DNA of 64,000 nucleotides, taken from the NCBI GenBank assembly GCA_914767715.1, contig OU612069.1, positions 24,487,387 through 24,551,386 of the forward strand. The letters are read 5' to 3'. Below, one piece after another: positions 55,251-64,000 of this stretch; within the stretch, counting starts at the first letter, position 1, and every line of letters begins with the position of its first letter. Origin of the DNA: Membranipora membranacea (Eukaryota; Bryozoa; Gymnolaemata; Cheilostomatida; Membraniporidae). The notes beneath the pieces are model-generated. The model saw only the letters and a program-made list of their open reading frames with translations. It did no database searches and had not been told where the DNA came from. The translations under genes and the position numbers were made by a program.

Positions 55251-56280
55251 TGACGTGTTGACCGATTGCCTACGAAAAATCTCTTCCTGAACCAATGCAC
55301 TCTGCTTTAGATTAATAAAGTGATCAAGCATATTGTATTTCATTATTTGGGTGATTTTAAATTTCCATCAGGTTCATTACATTAACTAATTTTTTATAAT
55401 ATATATCAATTATATTATATTTAATTAGTTGTAGTTTAATTATTAGCATTTTAAACACAAATAACGATGATGACAATAATGATTGTTTCTACTAATATTG
55501 TTGATTCATTCTTAACTAAGAAACTGATAATTAAAAGTCTGTCATAATATCATCACAGAGCATCTGCTGTCTGCCTGTCTGCCTGTCAACAAAGCTTCCA
55601 TCATCATTAGTCGAGGTGTTTTTAGATAATAACTGATTGATAAATTTTGATTGCTCATTCTTCCTATAATTCCAATATGAAACTAGATGCATGGTCATTT
55701 TTGTGCAGTTATTTTACAGTTCCAAAGCGAGTCATTGCAGTCACTGAAATTGTAATTGTATTTTTTTCAAAAGAAATCAATGACAGACAATTAAGCAAAA
55801 TGAATCAGTGCAGTCATTAAAATTGTATTGTTCAAACTAAACCATTCACAGTCAATCAAGCATGGCTTTAATTTTCTTTGACAAAATCGAAGTTCACCTC
55901 CTCTGGACAACAGCTATGTCACTCAATAGATTAGAGGCCTACGCCAGCATTCTCAAGAAAAGAATTTATTGTCCATTTTGCTCGGAGCTTTCTGGCTATT
56001 TGAGAACAAAGTTAATTTCACGGTAAATTTTTCACTCTTTTGATGGAGACTTTTTGATATAAGTAGATATAAATCCGAGTTTCACATATTCTTAGGTTTG
56101 CTGTAAACACAATAAAAAAACTTAATATCATATCAGCCTTTCGGGTTTGAAATCATTTTTATTTAAACAATTTGTGTTTGAATATAACTTCTACTCGTTT
56201 TTAATCATTTTTTTTAGTTTTGCCTAAATAAATTAGCACCAGATTGATTGCTTCTATCTGAGTAAAACCATCAAAAAGTA

Positions 56281-56616
56281 CAACCAAACCGGCATCAATG
56301 GCTAAAATTACTAGCAGCTTCACCTGTGACACCTTCAAACAGTCAAACCAGCATTATTGGTAACAAGGCGATTCCCTTCCAGTTTCCAGGCAGAGCTATT
56401 TTGTCTGCTATGAGCAGCGGGATCAATTTCCTAAAAGGTGCACCAATTAAAACATCCCCTTCAAGCACAACTCAGTTCCCATATGGCGCTTATTCAACTG
56501 ACATTGCAACTAGCGCACCAGGACTCCTTTTAGGTGACTCAACTCCCGTCTCCGCATCATCATCATCAGTATCATCATCAGTATCAGGTAGCGGTCAATC
56601 ACGTTCATTACATTAA
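56281..56616 (+). CDS. Ser-rich exon of unknown function, open copy
   Basis: An open frame reads VTPSNSQTSIIGNKAIPFQF, PGRAILSAMSSGINFLKGAP, IKTSPSSTTQFPYGAYSTDI, ATSAPGLLLGDSTPVSASSS, SVSSSVSGSGQSRSLH and stops at TAA 56614-56616. A paralogue at 59661-59782 keeps SNSKTRIFGN and LSSAMSSGINFLTGG in the same frame, so this is an old exon rather than chance. No ATG begins it; it probably follows an upstream exon. The Ser-rich tail suggests a disordered or cytoplasmic end, perhaps of the EGF gene, which is inference. TCA-repeat slippage is evident near 56558. Confidence 0.4.
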   Translation, partial: QPNRHQWLKLLAASPVTPSNSQTSIIGNKAIPFQFPGRAILSAMSSGINFLKGAPIKTSPSSTTQFPYGAYSTDIATSAPGLLLGDSTPVSASSSSVSSSVSGSGQSRSLH

Positions 56617-57599
56617 CTCCTTTTGTGTAACTTATATATTTAATTTATATGTAATTTGATCATCTGCATTTTTAAACCAAATAACAGTAAAATTTTATGC
56701 ATAGATATAACTGCCTTTGATTATTTCTACCAATATTGTCGATATATTCTTAACTTAGAACCTGATAAATAAAAGTCGGTCGAAATATCATCACAGAGCA
56801 TCTGCTGCTGTCTGTCTAAAGAGTGAAAAGCAGAAGGAATTGAGAAGGGCCAACCATTCCATCAAACCTTCCATCATCATTAGTGGAACTATTTTTAGAT
56901 AATAATTGATTGATAAATTTTGAATACTCATTCTTCCTATAAGTCCAATAAGAAACTAGATACATGAACATTTTCTGTGCAGACACTTAAGCATGGCTTT
57001 AATCTTCTTTAAGAATATTTTAGCTCTGGACATCAGCTATGTCACTCAACAGATTGGAAACCGAGATCAGCATTCTCAAGCAAAACATTTATAGTCCATT
57101 TTGCATGAAGCTTTTTGGCTTTTTAAGAACAAAATAAATTTAGCAGTATTTTTTAATCTTATGTTGGAGACTGTTCAATATCATTAGACAACTGAAAAAA
57201 AATCTTCATTTTCGTAACAAAAGAATTTGTTTTTTGTAAAATTACATAGAAAGCCTTTTTGCACATATTCTTTCAGTTTAGTAAATTTTATTTAATTGAT
57301 TTGTTTTTAAAAACAACATTTTATTAGTTTTGCCTCAACAAGTTAGTATGAGGTTCATTTCCTCTATTTGAGTTTAACTTTCAAAATTTACAACCAACAG
57401 GTTAGATGAATTATGGTAACTTGTAAGTAGTATATGCTACCAAAAGTTGTGTACGATATATGCAACATATACTATTACTACTACAGTCATGATGGATAAG
57501 ACTCCCTGAATATTCAACACTGTCTCATTATGTTTGTATGTGAGGTAGATTGCAATAAAAAAGATATCTACCTACCAACAAACAATGGAAAAGCTAAAA

Positions 57600-57840
57600 G
57601 GGTATTTGTGCTACTGTTCTGATGGCTATTCTGGGGCATGATGCGTTGAAGATGTATATGAAACACGTGCTTATCAAGTCCTTACCTACATGGGATATGT
57701 ACTGATGGAATCAACAATTTTGCCTGTGCTTGTTATGATGACTATGACGACAGTATTTCTGTGTAACAGACGAAAATGGATGCAGCTCAAATACATGTGG
57801 CTCTCATGGAGTATGTGAGGACAATATGTATTTGCAGATC
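57600..57840 (+). pseudogene. Calcium-binding EGF relics, copy 5
   Basis: CYCSDGYSGA-like text (tgtgctactgttctgatggctattctgggg), then SPYLHGICTDGINNFACACY and DDYDDSIS with frameshifts, and a second unit CSSNTCGSHGVCEDN-like. The closing cysteine loop is degraded. Confidence 0.4.
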
Positions 57841-58376
57841 TTTAAAAGTTTATAACTGTTTCTCACAAAAATGTTTAAGGTGCCATTTGTATATGACTTG
57901 AGTACATGCACAATGATTCCAGTGTTTTTTATTTATTGTGGCGAAATAAACCAAAACTATGACAACAACAACAACAGTTGCATAACAGTTATGACTACGC
58001 TAATCTGGTTTAAAGAAAAAAAGCCAGACAAAGCAACATTGCAAATATCATTTACCGTGGCAAGCCTACCTCAGAAACAAGTGAATAGCACTGCTAATGA
58101 TGCACAACGCCTCTGGTGTTTCAATTAATGAGACAAAATAAAGACGAATACTTAGGAGTACGATCCCGATTAATGGCCAGCAGCACATACAAACCAACCA
58201 TGCAGCAAGAATGTGACATCTCATTTCTGCTGTGGGACATAAATAAAAAAATCAAACTCTAGTTTTCACAATTACTATCTTGTCATTTCAGACTGGAATC
58301 ACATGATTGCGATTCAAAACAAAACCTTCAAGTCACTCATAGGTGAGAAATCGAGTAACAAGCTGTTGTTTTGTAG

Positions 58377-58490
58377 CTAAAGGTAGCAATGATTATGAAT
58401 TCAACGAAACCTCAATGGAGGAACATGCATTGATCTCATTGATAGTTACTGTTGTAAGTGCGATGGCACTGGTTATCATTGACACTAAAT
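58377..58490 (+). pseudogene. EGF exon, phase 1-1 type, frameshifted
   Basis: Acceptor tgttttgtag; SNDYEFNET then, after a small deletion, GGTCIDLIDSYCCKCDGTGY and a TGA in place of the GHSC tryad. The donor is absent. Confidence 0.45.
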
Positions 58491-58552
58491 GTTTACAATG
58501 ATGAGCCCAATATAGGATGACAGCCATAGTGCCTGACGCCTTTGTTTTGTAG

Positions 58553-58663
58553 CTCAAGGTGACAACGATTGCGAATTTAACAAACCCTGCCGAACATGCT
58601 TTGATATCATTGATAGTTGTATATACAATGGTACTGGTTATCATGGAAACTCATGTGGTTTGA
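58553..58663 (+). pseudogene. EGF exon, phase 1-1 type
   Basis: Acceptor gttttgtag and donor gtaagt are both kept. GDNDCEFNKPC, TCFDIIDS, CIYNGTGYHGNSCGL. It shares the same loop damage (CIYNGTG) with 48728, so these two derive from one already damaged exon by duplication. A third EGF unit and a calcium-binding relic follow to about 58880. Confidence 0.55.
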
Positions 58664-58919
58664 GTAAGTTCAATATACCAATCAACAATATTAATACAGT
58701 CCGAATCTATGTGACTCTATTGGAGTTTGTGTAGACAAAGTAGACGAATAATTGCGCTACTGTTCTGATGGCTATTCCGAGACATCATGCGATGGAGATG
58801 AAGATAACAGGAATTCTCATCCAGTCCTCGCCTACATGGGATATATACCGATGGAATCAGCAGCTTTACCTGAGCCTGTTATGATATGAAATGAAATTAT
58901 CAATGATTTTTCCTCTTAA

Positions 58920-59204
58920 AGGGCAACCAGGGTTTCAAACAACTTCTCATTGATTAATAGCAGATTGCACCTTCTACATAGGGAAAAAGACAAAATCTAA
59001 TTTTGATGATTATTCAGCCAGAATTCTTGTGGAAGATTTTATCCAGGTACTCAAACTCTTGGAACCATCCCTAAACTGCAGTGTTACCCCAGCTTAGAGT
59101 CAGCAACTATATTGAGTTTTGCACCGCATCATGCACAAAGCTGATGCTGCCTAGCGCATTCTTTACTGCCCATTTATGCATTGCTGCGAAACTTTGGTTG
59201 TCCT
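58920..59204 (+). mobile_element. 285-bp TTAA-flanked MITE, copy 2
   Basis: Ends AGGGCAACCAGGGTTTC and the reverse complement of GAAACTTTGGTTGTCCT, flanked by TTAA at 58916-58919 and 59205-59208. The interior matches 30813-31169 (cagattgcaccttct, gagttttgca, atgcacaaagctgatgctgcc) with a central deletion of about 70 bp. Same family as copy 1. Confidence 0.9.
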
Positions 59205-59660
59205 TTAACTATTAACATTCAATAAATATATAATACAAATACATTAGAAATGATGCTATTAGCTATTTTTCTAACAGTTTACATAAAGTATATCTCAGCA
59301 TTTTGATTTGATATGTCTCCAGCCAAACCGAGCAGCAAACAGCTCTAGTTTTGCTCATTATGATGATGCTTCAAATTATAGTTTGTTATTCATTTGTTTT
59401 TTTAATTCCGATTGGGTTGACAATATCAGCCAACACTGACCTTTAAGTTTTAATGCTTCTTGACATACATAAATAAAGAACAAATTTTTTGCAGCCATCA
59501 TTAACATAAGCGTCTTCAGAATCATAATCGAATGAAAGCAAATTAGATACCAAATGATCAGCTAGGCATTTTTATAATGTATTGGCAGAGAGGATCAAGC
59601 GGCAAGGAAAATACTACACAGGCAAACAAAATCAGATCAAATGCTAATCACCAATCACAG

Positions 59661-59782
59661 GCATCACTGTGACAACGTCAAACAGTAAAACCAGGATATT
59701 TGGCAACCAGGCTGCTCTCCAATTTCCAATTTTGTCGTCAGCTATGAGCAGCGGAATCAATTTCCTGACTGGTGGCCAATGA
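59661..59782 (+). pseudogene. Ser-rich exon, second copy, truncated
   Basis: After acceptor aatcacag: ITVTTSNSKTRIFGNQAALQ, FPILSSAMSSGINFLTGGQ and TGA 59780-59782. It ends where the open copy continues GAPIKTSP, through a one-base shift. Confidence 0.45.
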
Positions 59783-61855
59783 AAAACATCACATTCAGAA
59801 ATTGGCGTGTAATAAATATTATTATTCCTGCTAATATTTTTTACGCTTTATCTATGCTTGCAGAATTGATGTACTAACATTTTGTTGCACAGACTCCCAA
59901 AAGTCAATACCTAGATAGCGATTCACATTACAGGGCACCAAAAAACGATGGTTAGCTTGAGACTGATTGTTCTGGATCAGTATCAATAACTTAGTCAGAG
60001 AGAAAATGAAATCAGGGCTGCACTTTGACATAAGTTTAATGAGGCGTGTTACAAATGTGGAGTAACTTATGCTGATCCCATTTTGATTTGTCCTCAACAT
60101 ATTTTTGTCGCAATGTATTTATTGCATTATGGTCGGTATCAATTATACTCGAAAATAATAAATACTTGTCGATCAAGAACGGGAAGCTACTAAATCACAT
60201 TATCAACTTATCACAGTCACGTACAGCACTCTTATGGTAATACGAATATGGCCAATAGTTGTCAAGATGTCAATTATCATAAGTACATAGGTCAAACATT
60301 CCACTGTGAATAGTGAGGTACTTTGAAAACCTGCTTGTATTATCACATGTTCAGTTCTAAAGCTTATATTTTAATTACTGTTATTTTTTCCGGCAATTGC
60401 ATACATCAATGACCCAACATATGTACCTTTACTGCAAAGATAGTGGTGGTTGGAAGACTAGATCCAATAAAGCACTACTGGTGTGGGACATGATAGTTTA
60501 CATTGAAAGTTTTCTCAGACTGTAAAAACCAAAAATTCAAAACATGTTTGAGCATTCCAAATTCATAACCAATTCTCAAGGGTTTTCTCTACAGAGATGA
60601 AATGCATTTATTGCATAACAATAGTTAGTAAATTATTGTAGAAAGGAACTCGATATGGCTGGAATCTGGAAACTAACTGTAGCAACTACAAGATTAGATA
60701 GTATTATGTCAGTAAATAGCCATTATCTATGAAAAGTATCAAGTTATGTAGCAAAAATAGATATCACTCGCAAAAAAAAGGTCAATGTTTCAGATATCAC
60801 TCACAGAAAAAAATGACAATGCGCGAATTGCAGTATGACTGCAGTGTCACGTTGTACCTGTGCGAAAAAAATTCTGGCTTCTGACTCAATCAACCATCAT
60901 GCGAAAAAAAATGTTCAGCATTTTCAGCCGCATAAAAAGGGTTACTTCAGCAACAGCAAATGGATTAACTACCTACTGACTGCCAAAGAAAAGTTTTTAA
61001 GAAGAAGGAAAGTAAGAAAACACCTACAACTACACTTATTGCCTTTCATCCTTCACAGTATCACTCTAAACTAAAACTAACCGATGTAGTCACACAATTA
61101 CATCCGAAGTTCATGTAAAAGGTAATGATGAGAATCCTCAGATGTAATAACATACAAACCGCCATAAACAACATGATTTCTTCACTACAGCATACATTCC
61201 TTGGAGATGATAACTACCCCACAGGTAACTCAAATCAACAACCTCTCTGAAATTGCACTTTGATCTCTTAGATTAAGCGAGAGCAGACCTTGAATATTTG
61301 CAAAAATTTGTAGACTCTAAAGTAAGAACAAAATCAAAATCAAAACAAAAAATATACATGGGATAAAAGCCCCCATTTAAGGGTTCAACCTGAAAGTAAG
61401 ACAGAGGTTCCTAAGCTAGAACCACCATTGACACAAACCAATAAATTCTAACACATCTATGTAGTTGAGCAGATAACAAAGAATGGTATGAGCATGGGAA
61501 TATTGAAAATGATGAACACTTCTAAAGAAGACTACACTTAACTACTTAACTACAGACTGGGTTGATGTGGATCGTGTTTCTGCGTTGTTACTGTATCTGT
61601 GCTTGTGGATATGGTAATATGTTCTCATTGTAAGTAAACAACTCTCTGGAGCCCTGTGAGTCTTATCACATGACAATAATCTTGTATTTTTTTTAATATT
61701 TGTAATTTTGTTTACATCATCTCGCCATGATTGTCTAGGTTTTTTGTTGCATTCTAGTCCAACACTTCAAATTATCGTATTCAAAGTGATATGGCAATGT
61801 TAGTTTTTTCCTGTTTGAAGTAATTTTATTTTATTTCATCATTACTATTTTATCA
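59783..61855. other. Repeated non-coding sequence
   Basis: 60390-60760 matches 49080-49560 without the TA expansion; 60890-61060 resembles 52200-52360 (agtgaagataacactta, cctttcatc). The 79-codon frame at 60835-61071 is Lys/His-rich and not conserved. No gene supported. Confidence 0.4.
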
Positions 61856-62060
61856 AAGCCTACTCCCGACAACCTACACCACTCAACACCACTCTAGAAA
61901 ACGGGAGCAAGACAGGATCGTGGATCTCTGTCACGACGCTTAAGTCAGTGGAGAACACCCAAAGAAGCAGGCCAGTGACGATTACCATACAACAAGATGC
62001 TCTCGAATAGGACAATTGAAGTTAAAAATCGTCTGCACTAAAAAAGAGCCAGCAAGTTAC
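61856..62060 (+). pseudogene. Module A exon at the far end of the window
   Basis: tactattttatcaaagcc (acceptor cag lost to caa), then the A module DNA with an internal duplication accactcaac. SVEN, RPVTITIQQDALE and stops; LRTG and RPKK are damaged. Preceded by the usual upstream intron (tttttgttgcattctag). Confidence 0.45.
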
Positions 62061-62401
62061 TAGTTCAAACTGTATGTATGTGTGTATGTATTCTAAACTA
62101 GCAAAAAGAAAAGTTCTCAGTTACAGTAAGATTATCTGTTGTTTAAACCCATATAACAGGTAAGTTTTGTCACAGTTGCTTGTTTATCCCAAGAGCAAAT
62201 AAATAATTATGCTTGAGATTATTATTATAATTATTATTAGTGAGACACTTTGCAAACCTGATTTTTTTGTCAAATGATTAAATCATTACCTGACATTATA
62301 GTGGCCATTCTTGTTAATAGATAATTCCATCATACACCAGAGCGCATTGCGTCGAGGGCTCAAAGGCAATCAAAATCACTGTAGATAACAGTACAATTTA
62401 T

Positions 62402-62790
62402 ACGAATGCTCATCCAGTCCTTGCCTACACGGGACATGTACTGATGGAACCGACAACATTACCAGTGCTTGTAATGATGGCTATGAGGGCAGAATATGTG
62501 TAAGAGACAATGATGAATGCAGTCCGACTGCATTTGACTTTGTAGATGGTTATTTGGGCGACTGGTCTGATGGCTGTTGTTTGATTTACGCAATGAAGAT
62601 GTTGACGAACCAAATGCTCATCCATTCCTTGCCTACATGGGATACGTACTTGTGGAATCAACAACTTTGCCGGTTCTTGTTTCGATAGTTATATGAGGGC
62701 AGCATGTGTGGGACAGACAAAGATGAATGCAGTCCAAATGCATGTGGCTGTAATGGAGTATGTGAGGACAGTGTGAGCAGAGACGGGCGC
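62402..62790 (+). pseudogene. Calcium-binding EGF units, best kept copy
   Basis: From 62404 one frame reads ECSSSPCLHGTCTDGTDNIT, SACNDGYEGRICVRDNDECS, PTAFDFVDGYLGDWSDG. Five of six cysteines of the first unit are present (the fourth is Ser) and it flows into the next D-N-D-E-C calcium motif, as in tandem cbEGF domains. A second pair lies at 62695-62775 (YEGSMCGTDKDECSPNACGC, NGVCEDSVSRDG). Stops and frameshifts separate them. Extracellular protein origin likely; not a working gene as it stands. Confidence 0.55.
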
Positions 62791-62969
62791 CTTTGTTTTA
62801 TAATCTCCGAGAAAAAAACTCGGCATAAAGCAATATGCTTATTTATTTCCATCACTATTGGATTATTAATAAATATCAGAAATAACAGTTGTCCTGATTC
62901 GCAGATCCGCTGTGATTGGAAATTTTTTTGTTTACTACGATTTTACATGTCAGCTCTTTATATTCATTG

Positions 62970-64000
62970 AACACACCGTGTAAAGTGGAAGCTGGTACAC
63001 TTGTGATTTTAAGTTTATTAAGGTCCAAATTGTCCACAGACCACTCCTGGTAACACTGTCTATCTAAAAGAGCGCATGCCTTTTGGATCTTGTGTTCATC
63101 TACCACCCCAGTACCCTGCTGCCTTGCAGCCATTTCACTACATGATGAAGGCTTAGAGAGCGAACCCTGAAAGAGAAGTAATGAAGCTGCAGTGTCCTAA
63201 AAGGCGAAGATAATGACATCTATCCTTCAGCCTACTGCTGCAGCAGTCAGGATGACCCAGATTGTCTCAGCCTGTCCCAACCACTGGTTTCCAATTTAAG
63301 CAGAAACTGATCTTGCAACATTTGATTTCTTATTGGTTTACAAATATGTGTCTGCTTATACCAATTAGGATCATCTTCAGAATTTCTGGTTGTCTACAGA
63401 CATACAAAGGGAGAGCCGGATATGTGATATGAACGTTGTTTTTAGCTTTTTACCTTTGCGTGGGGAGATAAATGGAATTATGCAGAGATAGGAGGATGTA
63501 GGTGTTTATTGAGTGATGGACATTCAGCGACATTCAAGGAGAACTCAACAGTGCAGCTCATTATGAAACTCTCTATAGTATTAGAAAGTGAATAAGATAT
63601 GTCCCTAGTTGTCGAACTGATTCATGAGTGGTGAGCGCCAAATAATGTATTTTTTTGGATTTAAATAATACAATGAAAACAGTCTGAATGATTGATACTA
63701 TGACCAAGCGGGTAATACTAGCCCGCTGACATCCCCTGACAGCATATTTCTCAAGTTTATATAGCTTCAACGCTTGGCACAAAACTACGGGCCTGAAGTG
63801 ATGGAACAGTCATGATGGACTGATTAGATAGATTGATTTATCTTAATTTTCATTGTAAACACAATCATTAAAAAAAAACTAATATTTCGAATCTGAACAT
63901 TAATTAGCATTGTCTTCTCTCTTGTTGTTAGTAGACAACTTCTAGAATTGTGGATATTTTTCCACCTATTTGTTTTCTAGAATGATTATAATAGTGCCTA
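62970..64000. other. No gene recognised
   Basis: No supported exon or repeat. The minus-strand frame at 62876-63133 and that at 63573-63782 have no paralogue in the window and no recognisable domain. Confidence 0.3.

Overview
The window looks like non-model invertebrate animal DNA: AT-rich, gene-poor, intron-dominated, with tRNA-derived SINEs, CR1-like LINE pieces, TTAA-flanked MITEs, a Tc1-like transposase relic, calcium-binding EGF exons and pieces of a DDE-like protein family that is common in invertebrate genomes. No rRNA, CRISPR array or bacterial operon is visible. I cannot name the species.

Layout. (1) From about 0.5 to 46 kb lies a tandem array of a multi-exon gene family I do not recognise. 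Four exon modules recur. Module A carries the core SVTPLHSVKNSPRGSPVTI and then RPKKEP. Module C is a Pro/Thr/Ile/Gln repeat ending near DEPIIPQVVM; in several copies A and C are one exon. Module B is a charged exon (REHDREMDRRREEK, SSDEE, ending TTPQ). Module D/E is a Pro/Gln/Ser-rich last exon opening with VLRGSNRTRSLADRVSGM. The splice phases agree with the order A+C, B, D/E. Nearly every copy carries a stop, frameshift or deletion, so most are pseudogenes or exon relics; A at 40843-41032 and A+C at 27589-27949 are the best kept. Two direct copies of a segment of 7 to 8 kb (about 26170-33420 and 38630-46345) are alike over most of their length.

(2) A second repeated block, about 11.0-15.2, 29.6-33.4 and 43.7-46.3 kb, holds three broken copies of the DDE-like invertebrate protein family. 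Comparing the three exposes clean insertions: a 2,206-bp element with perfect 34-bp inverted ends in copy 1, and a 357-bp TTAA MITE in copy 2. A SINE insertion shows in the same way in another duplicated segment (9.9-10.3 versus 24.6-25.3 kb).

(3) From 34.1 to 36.1 kb the base composition is less AT-rich and the sequence looks more like ordinary genes. It holds a candidate C-terminal exon with a poly(A) signal, a candidate compact two-exon gene (35094-35525) with its own poly(A) signal, and a further DDE-like exon.

(4) From 46.5 to 63 kb lies a decaying array of EGF-like exons: phase 1-1 single EGF modules and calcium-binding EGF pairs, in repeated intron sequence. One EGF module (54867-54992) keeps all six cysteines. 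This region also holds a Ser-rich exon pair, a second CR1-like fragment, a SINE, a long TA microsatellite and another TTAA MITE.

No working pathway can be assembled. The biology visible here is tandem duplication and decay of two exon-rich families, with mobile elements recording relative ages.
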